A stretch of DNA of 37,362 nucleotides from SAR202 cluster bacterium (GCA_030752795.1 JASMDM010000039.1:1-37362), one strand, 5' to 3'; positions 8,768 to 17,678 are shown, numbered from the stretch's first letter. The notes: generated by a model not told the origin, from the sequence alone. Numbers and translations: made by a program.

Positions 8768-9868
8768 TTACACCCCGCCCGCGATCAAGCTCCCCATGCG
8801 CGACGTGCTGATGACGTCGCCGCCGTCTGAGCCGATGTCTGGCGTGCGGTAGCCCTCAGCCAACGCGCCGTCAACGGATCGCTCGACAGCCGCGGCTTCG
8901 TCTTCGAGGCCGAGCGAGTGGCGGAGCATCATCGCGGCGCTGAGGATGGTGCCGATCGGGTTCGCGATCCCCTGCCCCGCAATGTCCGGCGCGGAGCCGT
9001 GAATCGGCTCGTAGAGGCCGACTTTGCTGCCGCGCTTTGTTCGCCCGCCCTTGGGCAGACCGGCTAGGCTCGCCGATGGCAGCATGCCCAGGGAACCGGC
9101 CAGGACCGACGCTTCGTCGGTCAGTATGTCGCCGAACATGTTCTCGGCCACAATCACGTCGTAGTGGGCCGGGTTGCGGATGAGCTGCATCGCCGCAGCG
9201 TCAACAAGCACGTGCTCGAGCTCGACGTCGCTGTACTCGCACGCCACCTCGGTGGCGATCTCGCGCCAAAGTCTCGACGATTCAAGGACGTTGGCTTTGT
9301 CGACTGACGTGAGCCTCTTCCTGCGTCGTCGTGCGAGGTCGAACCCCACCCTGAGGATGCGATCGATCTCCTGCTCCGTGTATCGCAGCGTGTCGACTCC
9401 GCGTCGACCGCGGGACGTCTCCCAACGTCGTTTCGGCGATGCAAAGTACAGGCCGCCGGTGAGCTCGCGCACGACGATCATGTCAACGCCTTCGAGCAGT
9501 GAGGCTTTTACAGGGCTGGAGTTGATCAGCGCCGGCAGAACCTTGACTGGCCTCAAGTTGGCGAAAAGGCCAAGCTGTTTGCGTATCGCAAGGATGCCGT
9601 CTTCCGGGCGCACCTTGGCACTGGGGTCGTCCCACTTGGGCCCGCCGACCGCGCCGAACATGATGGCGTCGACGCCGCGGCACAGCGCGATGGTGTCTTT
9701 GGGCAACGGAGTGCCTGTCGCGTCGATCGCCGCTCCGCCAACGATGCCGTACTGTAATTCAAATTCATGGCCAAAGCGGGCGCCAACGGCACGAAGCACT
9801 TTGATGGACTCTTCGATCACCTCGGGTCCGATGCCGTCGCCTGGAAGGACCGTTAGTTTGAACTGCAT
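8768..9868 (-). CDS. leuB: 3-isopropylmalate dehydrogenase
   Basis: This enzyme oxidises and decarboxylates 3-isopropylmalate with NAD+ in leucine biosynthesis. The 366-residue length is normal. The opening [10 protein letters not shown] is the family signature. R-E-L-T-G-G-L-Y-F near residue 135 marks IPMDH. The catalytic lysine lies in V-D-K-A-N-V, the metal-binding aspartates in F-G-D-I-L-T-D-E-A, and the NAD-binding stretch in [10 protein letters not shown]. The ATG at 9868 has AGGAG eight bases upstream. On the minus strand a perfect TATAAT at 9923-9928 may be its -10, though no good -35 is seen. No other leu gene is adjacent, so it is uncoupled from leuA/leuCD here. A second member of the superfamily lies at 16564. 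Confidence 0.95.
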   Translation of the reverse strand: MQFKLTVLPGDGIGPEVIEESIKVLRAVGARFGHEFELQYGIVGGAAIDATGTPLPKDTIALCRGVDAIMFGAVGGPKWDDPSAKVRPEDGILAIRKQLGLFANLRPVKVLPALINSSPVKASLLEGVDMIVVRELTGGLYFASPKRRWETSRGRRGVDTLRYTEQEIDRILRVGFDLARRRRKRLTSVDKANVLESSRLWREIATEVACEYSDVELEHVLVDAAAMQLIRNPAHYDVIVAENMFGDILTDEASVLAGSLGMLPSASLAGLPKGGRTKRGSKVGLYEPIHGSAPDIAGQGIANPIGTILSAAMMLRHSLGLEDEAAAVERSVDGALAEGYRTPDIGSDGGDVISTSRMGSLIAGGV

Positions 9869-9922
9869 TTCGATGCTCCTGAAAGGGGGAACTTGTTTTG
9901 CATCGTCTGCGATGCGGAGCGT

Positions 9923-9928
9923 ATTATA
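9923..9928 (-). promoter_or_regulatory. Possible -10 box of leuB
   Basis: A perfect TATAAT on the minus strand would give a leader of about 48 nt. No recognisable -35 lies at 16-18 bases, so a weak or activator-dependent promoter is possible. Confidence 0.3.
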
Positions 9929-10060
9929 TGCGAGGTCGCGGTCGTCGTGGAGGTAAATTTAGGTCTTGGTTTCGGCTGTCCAGCCGTGTTTTGCCGTTGA
10001 CATGCAGCCCCCGACACGAACTAGCAGCCTGAGCATCGAACTCACGAACGAGGTGATCCA

Positions 10061-11233
10061 TTGACCATCACGACAGAAGCAGTCGTCATCGGCGGCGGCG
10101 TCATGGGAACCAGCATTCTCTACAACTTGGTCTCCCGAGGCGTCAATGCGCCGGTTCTGTTAGAGCGCGACACGCTCGGATCCGGCTCGACGGGTCGGTC
10201 GTCCGGTGCGATCCGCATGCACTACTCCACCGAGGTCAACGCTCGGATGGCCTGGGAGAGCTTCCACATCTTCAAGGACTTCGCGAACGTTGTCGGCGGC
10301 GACCCGGTCGAGTTCGTCAAGACCGGCTACCTCATCATCGTCCCCGAGGACGCGGTCGACGGCATCCACAAGAACGTGACAATGCAGAAGGCGGTGGGCA
10401 TCGACACTGACATCGTCACTTACAAGGAGGCGAAGGAGCTTGCGCCGGCGTTCCACCTCGACGAGACCGAGGCGTTCGCATGGGAGCCGGAGTCCGGGCA
10501 CGGCGACCCGTCGGGCACCGCCCTCGCCTACTCGATGCGAGCTCGCGACCTGGGCGCGACGGTCGTCCTGGAATCGCCCGCGCAGGAGATCGAGATCGCA
10601 AGCGGCAAGGTCAAGGCCATCATCACCGCGGGCGAACGGTACGAGACGCCCATCGCGGTCGTCGCGACGGGTCCGTGGTCGTCGCCGTTCCTGGGCAAAC
10701 ACGGCATCGATTTGCCGCTGCAGGCGACCAGACACGAGGTCTTCTTCCTGCGCCGGCGGCTCGACCTGGTGCCCAGCCATCCGGGCGGCGGCGACATGAC
10801 CAACCTGATCTACTTCCGCCCCGAGGGCAATGACCTGACGCTGGTCGGCAACGGCAACCACGAGGACCCGGCCGACCCCGACGCCTACAACCCTCGATCG
10901 ACGATGGGCTTCGTCGAAGAGATCTGGGAGAGAATCGCGCGCCGAATCCCAGGCATTGAGGAATCAGAGCTCTTCACCGGCTACGCCGGCCTCTACACAT
11001 CGACGCCGGACCTACACCCGGTCGTCGACAAGGTCGGCGGAATCGAGGGGCTGTACATCTGCACCGGTTTCAGCGGCCACGGCTTCAAGGAGTCCCCCGC
11101 CGTCGGCATCGTCATGGCCGAGCTCATCCTCGAAGGCAAGGCCAAGCTCCTGGACATCACCCCTCTACGCATGACCCGCTTCGCAGAAGGCGACCTCAAC
11201 ACAACCACGTACGACTTCAAGGTGATCGCATAG
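10061..11233 (+). CDS. FAD-dependent oxidoreductase, DAO/sarcosine oxidase beta-like
   Basis: The 390-residue protein belongs to the D-amino-acid-oxidase-type FAD family. The N-terminal dinucleotide motif G-G-G-V-M-G lies in the first 20 residues, followed by the glutamate strand L-L-E-R-D and the G-S-G-S-T-G-R-S-S-G-A-I-R motif seen in sarcosine and dimethylglycine oxidases. Near the C-terminus Y-I-C-T-G-F-S-G-H-G-F is also family-typical. Such enzymes oxidise secondary or tertiary amino groups of small amines; the exact substrate is unknown. The start is TTG, strongly supported by GAGGTGATC five bases upstream. A TTGACA at 9997 may be part of its promoter but lacks a good -10 at normal spacing. 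No partner subunit is present. It converges on leuS. Confidence 0.85.
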   Translation: MTITTEAVVIGGGVMGTSILYNLVSRGVNAPVLLERDTLGSGSTGRSSGAIRMHYSTEVNARMAWESFHIFKDFANVVGGDPVEFVKTGYLIIVPEDAVDGIHKNVTMQKAVGIDTDIVTYKEAKELAPAFHLDETEAFAWEPESGHGDPSGTALAYSMRARDLGATVVLESPAQEIEIASGKVKAIITAGERYETPIAVVATGPWSSPFLGKHGIDLPLQATRHEVFFLRRRLDLVPSHPGGGDMTNLIYFRPEGNDLTLVGNGNHEDPADPDAYNPRSTMGFVEEIWERIARRIPGIEESELFTGYAGLYTSTPDLHPVVDKVGGIEGLYICTGFSGHGFKESPAVGIVMAELILEGKAKLLDITPLRMTRFAEGDLNTTTYDFKVIA

Positions 11234-11254
11234 TTGGCTTTGATCGTGTGGAGT

Positions 11255-11276
11255 GCAGAGGGGCGCGCCCCTTTGC
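11255..11276. terminator. Hairpin between convergent FAD oxidoreductase gene and leuS
   Basis: A 10-bp stem with one G-T pair and a 2-base loop (GCAGAGGGGC / GCCCCTTTGC) lies 21 bases after one gene and 9 bases from the other gene's stop. An outer GAGTGC/GCACTC pair can extend it. It probably terminates both directions. Confidence 0.5.
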
Positions 11277-11285
11277 ATCGGCACT

Positions 11286-13754
11286 CTACTTGGCGACGAT
11301 GTTAACCAGCTTGCCGGGCACGTAGATCACCTTCGCGACGGTCTTGCCGTCCGTGTGCGCCTTGACCTTGTCGCTGGCCTGCGCGGTCTCCGTCGCGGTC
11401 TCCTCGTCGATGGAGGCCGGGACCTCGATACGGTCGCGGAGACGGCCGTTGACCTGGACGACCAGCGTGATCATCTCGTCGGCGGCGAGATCGGCGTCCC
11501 ACTTGGGCCAGGGATGCTTGTGGACGCTGTACTCGCGTCCGGAAGCCTCCCAAAGCTCCTCGGCGATGTGAGGCGCCATCGGGGCCATCAGCGTCAACAG
11601 ACTGGCCACGGCGTCGTTCCACACCCCGGCGCTGACGTCCGCTCGTTCCCATGCCTGAACCATCGCGTTTGTGAGCTCCATCATCGCGGCGAGAGACGTG
11701 TTGAACTTGAAGCGGTTCATGTCGTCGGAGACGCGGCGGATCGTCTTGTGCATCGTCCGCTGCAACTCGCGCGACGCCTCCTCGTCGATGGTTGCGCCGT
11801 TGAGCTCGGACGCGTTGCGATGACCGATGTCCCACACGCGGTTCGCCCATCGGGCGATGCCGTTGATGCCGGAGTCGCTCCAGTCGCCGCCCTGCTCCCA
11901 CGGTCCAAGGAACATTAGGTAGCAACGCATGATGTCGGCTCCGACTTCGCTGACGTAGTCGTCCGGCGCGATGACGTTGCCTCGGGACTTGCTCATCTTC
12001 TGGTGCTGGAAGACGATCGTCCCCTGGTTGAACAGCCGTTGGAAAGGTTCGTCGAAGTCGATCAGTCCCAGGTCGCGCAACGCCTTGACGAAAAAACGCG
12101 CGTACAGCAGGTGCATGACCGCGTGCTCGACGCCTCCGGTGTACTGGTCGACAGGACTCCACTTCCCGACCGTCTCCGGGTCGAACGGACCGTCGGCGTA
12201 GTGGGCGTTGGTGTATCGCAAGAAATACCACGACGAGTCGACGAACGTGTCCATCGTGTCGGTTTCGCGCTTCGACTGCCTGCCGCAATCCGGGCAAGGC
12301 ACATTCACGAACGCGTCGTGCAGAGCGAGTGGCGATTCGCCGGTCGGCAGGAACTCGGCGTCCTGCGGCAATAGAACGGGCAGGTCGCTTTCGGGCACCG
12401 GCACTTCGCCGCACTCGTCGCAGAAGACGATCGGTATCGGCGTGCCCCAGTATCGTTGTCGAGAGATCAGCCAGTCGCGCATCCGGTAGTTGACCGTCCG
12501 GTCGCCCCAACCCTGCTGCTCGATGTGCTCTGCGATCTTCGTCTTGCCTTCAGTGCTGGAGATGCCGTCGAACTCACCCGAGTTCACTTGGGTCCCGGGA
12601 GCAATGTACGCATCGTCCAGATCGCCGCCGTCCCAGTTATCCGGCGCGACAACGACGCGGATCGGCAGGCCATACTTTTTCGCGAACACGAAGTCCCGCT
12701 CGTCGTGGGCCGGCACCCCCATCACGACCCCGGTGCCGTAGGTGTGCAGCACGTAGTCGCCGATAAGGATCGGCAGTCGCTCGCCATTGAGCCGGTTGAT
12801 GCAATACGCGCCGGTGTGGACGCCGGTCTTCTCGCGATCTGTCGACAACCGCTCGACTTCTGTGTCGCGCCTAGCCCGCTCGACGTATGCGGCCACCTCG
12901 TTGGCCTGCTCGGGCGTAGTCAGCTTGTCCACCAGCGGGTGCTCGGGCGCCAGCACGACGAACGTCACGCCGAATATCGTGTCGATGCGCGTCGTGAACG
13001 TCCGGAGCGTCTTCTCCTCTAGGTTGTATTCGGAGATGTCGAATTCGATTTCGACGCCCTCGCTGCGGCCGATCCAGTTGGTCTGCATCGTGTTGATCTT
13101 CTCGGGCCACTCCATGCCCGATTGATCGAGGAGCTCGTCCGCGTATTTGGTGATGCGGAAAAACCATTGGCTCATGTCCCGATGCGTGACCATCGTGTCG
13201 CATCGCTCGCACCGGCCGTCGATGACCTGTTCGTTTGCCAGGACCGTCACGCAGGACGGGCACCAGTTGACCGGAGCGTTGGCCCGATATGCCAGACCGG
13301 CCTTGTAGAATTGCAGGAAGAACCACTGATTCCATTGGTAGTACTCGGGCTCGCAGGTGACGACTTCCCGATCCCAGTCGTACGACGGACCCATTGAGCG
13401 CAGCTGACCGCGCATCTTTTCGATGTTGTCCATCGTCCACTTGAACGGATGGATGCCGCGAGCGATGGCTGCGTTCTCGGCGTTCAGGCCGAACGAGTCG
13501 AAGCCCATCGGATGCAGCACGTTGTAGCCCTGCATTCGCTTGAATCGAGCGTGCGTGTCGGCGCCGGACATGGCGAACCAGTGGCCGATGTGGAGGTCGC
13601 CGGACGGATACGGGTACATGTGGAGCTCGTACCACCGTGGACGCGGGTCGTCGTCGTGCGCCTTGTAGATGCCGTCCTGCTCCCAGCGAGCCTGCCACTT
13701 GGCGGAAATATCAGCGTGATCGAACCTGGTGGCTGTTGTTCTCGTTGTCGTCAT
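11286..13754 (-). CDS. leuS: Leucine--tRNA ligase
   Basis: This class I synthetase charges tRNA-Leu. At 822 residues it is a normal bacterial LeuRS. The first signature is P-Y-P-S-G-D-L-H-I-G-H-W near residues 48-59. The second is K-M-S-K-S-R-G-N near residue 585. The CP1 editing domain contains T-T-R-I-D-T-I-F-G around residues 245-255, and paired cysteines (W-C-P-S-C, C-E-R-C) mark a zinc knuckle near residues 155-185. The ATG at 13754 has GGAG seven bases upstream. Expression is predicted to be controlled by the T-box leader at 13986-14245, whose specifier codon is CUC (Leu). A further 230 nt lie between the leader terminator and the start codon. Confidence 0.97.
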   Translation of the reverse strand: MTTTRTTATRFDHADISAKWQARWEQDGIYKAHDDDPRPRWYELHMYPYPSGDLHIGHWFAMSGADTHARFKRMQGYNVLHPMGFDSFGLNAENAAIARGIHPFKWTMDNIEKMRGQLRSMGPSYDWDREVVTCEPEYYQWNQWFFLQFYKAGLAYRANAPVNWCPSCVTVLANEQVIDGRCERCDTMVTHRDMSQWFFRITKYADELLDQSGMEWPEKINTMQTNWIGRSEGVEIEFDISEYNLEEKTLRTFTTRIDTIFGVTFVVLAPEHPLVDKLTTPEQANEVAAYVERARRDTEVERLSTDREKTGVHTGAYCINRLNGERLPILIGDYVLHTYGTGVVMGVPAHDERDFVFAKKYGLPIRVVVAPDNWDGGDLDDAYIAPGTQVNSGEFDGISSTEGKTKIAEHIEQQGWGDRTVNYRMRDWLISRQRYWGTPIPIVFCDECGEVPVPESDLPVLLPQDAEFLPTGESPLALHDAFVNVPCPDCGRQSKRETDTMDTFVDSSWYFLRYTNAHYADGPFDPETVGKWSPVDQYTGGVEHAVMHLLYARFFVKALRDLGLIDFDEPFQRLFNQGTIVFQHQKMSKSRGNVIAPDDYVSEVGADIMRCYLMFLGPWEQGGDWSDSGINGIARWANRVWDIGHRNASELNGATIDEEASRELQRTMHKTIRRVSDDMNRFKFNTSLAAMMELTNAMVQAWERADVSAGVWNDAVASLLTLMAPMAPHIAEELWEASGREYSVHKHPWPKWDADLAADEMITLVVQVNGRLRDRIEVPASIDEETATETAQASDKVKAHTDGKTVAKVIYVPGKLVNIVAK

Positions 13755-13831
13755 GCACTGCTCCGTGTCGCTTTGGTCGTCCGACCTGGTTTCCTATGTG
13801 GTCCTCGCCTGAGTGAACGGCCTCACCCCAC

Positions 13832-13896
13832 CCCTCAAAGAGGGAGAAGGGAATTTGGGGACACCCCAAACCCCGGCGGTGCTTCGCCCCTGCACC
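13832..13896. repeat. Cluster of short hairpins between the T-box terminator and leuS
   Basis: Three small hairpins follow each other: C-C-C-T-C / G-A-G-G-G (13832-13844), TTTGGGG / CCCCAAA with a 3-base loop (13854-13870) and GGTGC / GCACC (13878-13896). The middle one matches the style of the pairs at 29694 and 30992. They lie inside the leuS untranslated leader, so they would be present in the mRNA. Confidence 0.5.
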
Positions 13897-13985
13897 CCAA
13901 TTTCACCTGGTTGCTGGCATGACACTCTCACTTGGGCGTTTCTGCTGCTCGGTCTTCCGACCGGGACCCACTTGCGGGGAATACG

Positions 13986-14018
13986 AAAAACAAAAACCCG
14001 CCCCTATCCAGGGACGGG
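13986..14018 (-). terminator. Intrinsic terminator of the leuS T-box
   Basis: On the minus strand CCCGUCCCU pairs with AGGGGCGGG around a GGAU loop (13997-14018, one mismatch or wobble). It is followed by U5-G-U5 (13986-13996). This is the off-state structure of the T-box. Confidence 0.92.
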
Positions 14019-14245
14019 ATTCGATTTTGAATGGGCCCGCGGTACCACCCCAGTTGCCCGGCGATTAACCGCCAGACCACTCGAACGCGATAACGGTGCG
14101 TGCCGTCCGGCCTTGTTGCGGTGAGCGTTTCAGGCTCAAAGTTGGGGTCGGAGGCTCCGGGGCGAGTTCAGGGATTTACGTGCGCCAGCTTCGCACCTGC
14201 CGCTGGCTCTCTGTGCCGGGCTTTCCCCTACTACTCCCCATCGTT
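13986..14245 (-). ncRNA. T-box riboswitch in the leuS leader (specifier CUC, leucine)
   Basis: This is the 5' leader of leuS, read on the minus strand. Stem I shows GGGG, an AGUAGUA internal loop (14229-14235) and GGG. The opposite arm has CCC, UGAACUC and GCCCC, so the specifier codon at the 3' end of the loop is CUC (14164-14166), a leucine codon. The AGAGAG bulge (14207-14212) and a terminal loop closed by CCAGC/GCUGG also match stem I. The conserved T-box core UGGUACCGCG is present at 14038-14047. An intrinsic terminator follows at 13986-14018. T-boxes bind tRNA; uncharged tRNA-Leu would pair its CCA end to the UGG and favour readthrough. A TATAAC at 14250-14255 may be the -10 box. The fit between the specifier and the downstream gene is strong. 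Confidence 0.93.
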
Positions 14246-14463
14246 GCCTGTTATAACGCCGCCGTAACGGCATGATGGAAAACCCTAACACAGGCGTCGC
14301 AGACCAGTCAAGAAAGCTCCCTCCGACCTGACGGACCTGCATCGACTCGGACTGTGAGCTCTGGTTGTCGAGTCCGCCATCGGCGATAATGAGGCGGCAC
14401 GACACCGGCCGGGTCGCGTCGCCAGGGACGATTCCATCGAGATTGATGATTCGGGAGGAATGA

Positions 14464-15006
14464 ATGAGCGAACCGAGGCAAGACGACGACCGGTCTCTGT
14501 TGTTGACGCGCGCGAAGATTGAAACAAAGGTCGCGCAATTGGCAGCGGCGATCGACCGCGATTACGCGGGCAGATCGCCGGTCGTCGTCGGCATACTCAA
14601 GGGCGCGTTCATGTTTCTCGCCGATCTGGTCAGGCGAATGGAGACGCCTATCAAGAGCGTCGAGTTCATTCGAGTCAGCAGCTACGGCACGTCGACGGCG
14701 AGCAGCGCACAACCCATCATGCTGGTTGACTTGTCGCCGAAAACCGTCGAGGGTCGAGACGTGATCGTCATCGAAGACATCGTCGACACCGGACTTTCGA
14801 CCCAGGTCGCGATGGAACATCTCGCCAAGCTAAATCCGGCTTCGCTGGTGTTGTGCTCGCTGCTCGACAAGCCGAGCCGCCGCCGCGTGCCCGTAACCGC
14901 CAAGTATGTCGGATTCACCCTGCCCGACAAATTTGTGGTCGGCTACGGCCTCGATGTTGGCGAGCTCGACCGACAGTTGCCGGACATCTACACGATCGAC
15001 GGCTGA
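14464..15006 (+). CDS. hpt: Hypoxanthine phosphoribosyltransferase
   Basis: The enzyme converts hypoxanthine or guanine plus PRPP to IMP or GMP in purine salvage. The 180-residue length is normal. The PRPP-binding signature I-V-I-E-D-I-V-D-T-G-L-S-T occupies residues 101-113. G-I-L-K-G-A-F-M-F near 43-51 is the other conserved stretch, and V-G-Y-G-L-D near the C-terminus matches bacterial HPRT. The ATG at 14464 is chosen because GGGAGGA sits at the right distance. An overlapping ATG at 14460 is too close to that site and out of frame. In many bacteria hpt neighbours tilS and ftsH; here it does not. It is divergent from the leuS leader and converges on the amidohydrolase gene with 10 bases between. 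Confidence 0.92.
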   Translation: MSEPRQDDDRSLLLTRAKIETKVAQLAAAIDRDYAGRSPVVVGILKGAFMFLADLVRRMETPIKSVEFIRVSSYGTSTASSAQPIMLVDLSPKTVEGRDVIVIEDIVDTGLSTQVAMEHLAKLNPASLVLCSLLDKPSRRRVPVTAKYVGFTLPDKFVVGYGLDVGELDRQLPDIYTIDG

Positions 15007-15016
15007 CGGCCGCCGA

Positions 15017-16429
15017 TCAACACACCGGACCGGCGGTGACCTCCGGCGCGACTTTGCGCGACAACAGACGTCCGTCAGCGCCCGTGCCAACGAGGCGGCG
15101 ATCGTCCACCATGACCTTGCCGCGAAGGATAGTCGTGGTCGGCCAACCCTTGACGTGCCAGCCCTCCCAGATGCTGTAGTCCTCCAGGTGCAGGTCTTCC
15201 GCTGTTAGTGGCCTGTCGAATGTCGGGTCGATGATCGTGATGTCGGCGTCGCTCCCGGCGGCGAGTGCGCCCTTCTGCGGGTACATGCCGAAGATGCGAG
15301 CCGCGTTCGCGGACGTGATGTCGACGAACCGCTCGAGCGACATTCCGAGCTCGACGACGCCTACGGAGTACGCGATGCCGACTCGTGTCTCGATGCCGTT
15401 GTGGCCGCCTGTCACGTCGGCCACGGTCTTGAAGCGGATCTTCTCCTCCCACGTCGTTGAGACGAGGTCGGTCGCGACGGTCGACAGCCGGCCGTCCAGC
15501 AGCCCCTGCCAAAGCGCCTGGCGGTCGATTTCGGATTTGAGCGACGGGTAGGTGTGGTACTTCATGCCATTGTCTTCGCGATAGTTATCGGCGTTGAAAC
15601 AGGCGTAGTTGTGGAGGGTCTCGCCGTAAATCGGCAGCCCTTGCGACCGCGCTTCGCCGATCGCTTCGACGCCTTCACTGGCGCTGACGTGCACGAAATA
15701 GATCGGGCACGACTTCCGCTCAGCCAGCCTGATCGCCCGCCGGAACGAAACGTCTTCCGAGATGTTGGTGTGAATCTCGTGCATGTGCCACCAGTCCCAC
15801 ATGCCTTTCTCCTGGGCGGAGCCGTAGTTGTAGTGGACCATGTCGTCATCCTCGGAGTGGACGAGCAGCATTCCACCGGCGGCTGAAATGTTGTCCATGA
15901 TTGGCGACAACCGGCCGAAGTCGGTCTTATTGCTCAGCATCTGGGGACTTGGAGGCCTAATGCTGGTGGTGAAGATCTTGAAGCTCGCGAAGCCGTCTTC
16001 GACGCACTCGCCTATCTGGTTGATCGAGTTCTCATCGGCGACGCTGTTGAAGATGGGGTGGTACGAGTAGTCGGTGAACGCGTTGCCCTGCCATCGTTCC
16101 GCCGCCTCGCCGAGAGCGTGGCGAATATCCTCGCCATGAACCTGCGTCGCGAAGTCCAGCACCGTCGTAGTGCCGCCGTGGATCGCGGCTCGAGAGACAG
16201 GCTCCGCCCCGGATCGTTCGACTTGACGCGGTCCGCCGATGTGGGCGTGAGGCTCGATGCCGCCAGGGACGACGATCTTGCCGGTGGCGTCGATTACTCG
16301 CGCGCCGTCAGTCGAGATCGCGCCCGGTTGGGTCACCCCGACGATCTGCTCGCCTTCGACTGCGACATCGAAGCTCCCCGTCCCAGATGGCGTAACAACC
16401 GTTCCACCGGTGATGATCAGGTCAACCAT
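15017..16429 (-). CDS. Dihydropyrimidinase/hydantoinase-type cyclic amidohydrolase
   Basis: The 470-residue protein belongs to the binuclear-metal amidohydrolases that open cyclic amides such as dihydropyrimidines and hydantoins. All six metal-site residues of hydantoinases can be matched: the H-x-H pair in G-G-I-E-P-H-A-H, the bridging lysine in F-K-I-F, histidines in L-L-V-H-S-E-D and F-V-H-V-S, and the aspartate in V-A-T-D-L. The usual D after G-G-I is E here, and the classic V-H-A-E-N reads V-H-S-E-D. The exact ring substrate is therefore open, and allantoinase or another imidase remains possible. The ATG at 16429 has GGGAGGGG seven bases upstream. It follows the tartrate-type dehydrogenase on the same strand after a hairpin element. 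Confidence 0.85.
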   Translation of the reverse strand: MVDLIITGGTVVTPSGTGSFDVAVEGEQIVGVTQPGAISTDGARVIDATGKIVVPGGIEPHAHIGGPRQVERSGAEPVSRAAIHGGTTTVLDFATQVHGEDIRHALGEAAERWQGNAFTDYSYHPIFNSVADENSINQIGECVEDGFASFKIFTTSIRPPSPQMLSNKTDFGRLSPIMDNISAAGGMLLVHSEDDDMVHYNYGSAQEKGMWDWWHMHEIHTNISEDVSFRRAIRLAERKSCPIYFVHVSASEGVEAIGEARSQGLPIYGETLHNYACFNADNYREDNGMKYHTYPSLKSEIDRQALWQGLLDGRLSTVATDLVSTTWEEKIRFKTVADVTGGHNGIETRVGIAYSVGVVELGMSLERFVDITSANAARIFGMYPQKGALAAGSDADITIIDPTFDRPLTAEDLHLEDYSIWEGWHVKGWPTTTILRGKVMVDDRRLVGTGADGRLLSRKVAPEVTAGPVC

Positions 16430-16495
16430 TGGTCCCCTCCCTCAGAGTAACTCGTGCTGGAGCTGTCAATCTCGCGCAAACGGTGAAATACGGAT

Positions 16496-16547
16496 TGGCC
16501 CTGAAGGGCCAGAGCACCCCTGATGCGGTGGGCTCGGCCTTCAGGCC
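16496..16547. repeat. Double-hairpin intergenic element, copy resembling 8687-8756
   Basis: TGGCCCT / AGGGCCA with a 2-base loop (16496-16511) is followed by GGCCT / AGGCC with a 2-base loop (16536-16547). CCAGAGC, GATGCG and CGGCCTT occur in the same order as at 8687-8756. It lies 17 bases beyond the dehydrogenase stop. Confidence 0.55.
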
Positions 16548-16563
16548 AACTCTCACCGGCCCG

Positions 16564-17628
16564 CTAGCTCAGCGCGGAGACTACGGCGTCGCCGACTTGC
16601 GCGGTCGTCGACGTGCCGCCGAGGTCCGGCGTCAGCGTCTCGCTCAACTCGACTGTCTTGAGCACCGCCTTCTCCACCGAGTCCGCCGCGGCTTCGTCGC
16701 CCAGATGGCGCATCATCATCGCAGCCGACAATATCGCGGCCATTGGGTTTGCGATGCCCTTCCCCATGATGTCCGGCGCGCTGCCGTGGACGGGCTCGAA
16801 CATCGATGGGAAGCGACGCTCTGGGTCGATGTTGCCGCTCGGCGCGAGGCCCATGCTGCCGGTGATGATGGCGCCGATGTCGGTGAGGATATCGCCGAAC
16901 AAATTGCTTGCGACGATCACGTCGAACGCCTCGGGCCTGCGAATCAAATCCATGCACGCCGCGTCTATCAAAAGCGAGTTGGTTTCGACATCCGGATACC
17001 GCTCGGTCACGGCCTCGAACGATCTGTCCCAGACGATCATGCCGTATCCGAGGGCGTTGGATTTGGTGATCGACGTGACGAGGTTCTTCTTGCCGCGTTT
17101 ACGGGCGAGCTCGAATGCGTACGTGATGACGCGCTCGCAGCCTTTGCGCGTGAACAGCCCGACCTGCACGCCGACTTCTTCGGGGAAGCCCATGTACTGG
17201 AAGCCGCCGACATCCGCGTACTCGCCTTCTGTGTTCTCTCGGACGGTCACGATGTCGATGTCGCCCGGCTCCTGGCCTTTCAGTGGCGACGATGTGCCGG
17301 GATAGAGCACGCTCGGTCGCTCGCAAACGTACTGGTCGAATGAGCGTCGGATTGGCAAAAGCAGTCCCGCCAACGTTATGTGGTCCTGGATCTCGGGGAC
17401 GCCGACGGCGCCGAGAAAGATCGAGTCGAATGTGGACAGCGTGTCAAGACCGTCCGACGGCATCATCTCGCCGTGTTTGAAATAGTAGTCCGACGCCCAA
17501 GGCATCTCGGTGAATTGCCAGGCGATGCCGTGGGCCTCACCCGCGGCCTCAAGCACCTTGATTCCCTCTTCGATCACCTCAATGCCAATCCCGTCGCCTC
17601 TAATGATCGCGATCCGATGTTCGCTCAA
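16564..17628 (-). CDS. Tartrate/D-malate-type decarboxylating dehydrogenase (isocitrate/isopropylmalate superfamily)
   Basis: The protein (354 residues from the TTG) is an NAD-dependent beta-decarboxylating dehydrogenase. The opening I-R-G-D-G-I-G is shared with leuB. H-G-E-M-M-P-S-D-G-L, L-G-A-V-G-V-P-E and L-L-L-P-I-R-R-S-F-D-Q-Y-V are typical of tartrate and D-malate dehydrogenases rather than IPMDH, whose R-E-L-T-G-G is replaced by R-E-N-T-E-G-E-Y. Metal aspartates lie in F-G-D-I-L-T-D. I chose the TTG at 17628 because GAGGTG lies just upstream; the GTG at 17649 would put that site inside the gene. The start codon lies 22 bases behind an intrinsic terminator, suggesting attenuation. Its neighbour is a cyclic amidohydrolase, so both may serve uptake-linked catabolism. 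Confidence 0.87.
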   Translation of the reverse strand: MSEHRIAIIRGDGIGIEVIEEGIKVLEAAGEAHGIAWQFTEMPWASDYYFKHGEMMPSDGLDTLSTFDSIFLGAVGVPEIQDHITLAGLLLPIRRSFDQYVCERPSVLYPGTSSPLKGQEPGDIDIVTVRENTEGEYADVGGFQYMGFPEEVGVQVGLFTRKGCERVITYAFELARKRGKKNLVTSITKSNALGYGMIVWDRSFEAVTERYPDVETNSLLIDAACMDLIRRPEAFDVIVASNLFGDILTDIGAIITGSMGLAPSGNIDPERRFPSMFEPVHGSAPDIMGKGIANPMAAILSAAMMMRHLGDEAAADSVEKAVLKTVELSETLTPDLGGTSTTAQVGDAVVSALS

Positions 17629-17640
17629 AATGCACCTCTT

Positions 17641-17678
17641 AAAAAACACGACGGAAGCGGCCAGATGCCGCTTCCGTC
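17641..17678 (-). terminator. Intrinsic terminator directly before the dehydrogenase ribosome site (attenuator candidate)
   Basis: A perfect 11-bp stem (17650-17660 with 17668-17678, 7-base loop) is followed on the minus strand by GTG and six T (17641-17646). The ribosome site begins only two bases later. There is no room for a promoter between this terminator and the TTG at 17628, so the gene's own mRNA should have to read through it. Confidence 0.75.

Noticed and set aside
9978..9998. CGGCTG/CAGCCG hairpin with TGTTTT as a plus-strand terminator
   Set aside because: No plus-strand gene ends here, the stem is only six bases, and the loop is two bases.
14136..14405. Minus-strand open frame of 89 codons over the leuS leader
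   Set aside because: It is covered by conserved T-box structures, which explain the sequence better than a protein does.
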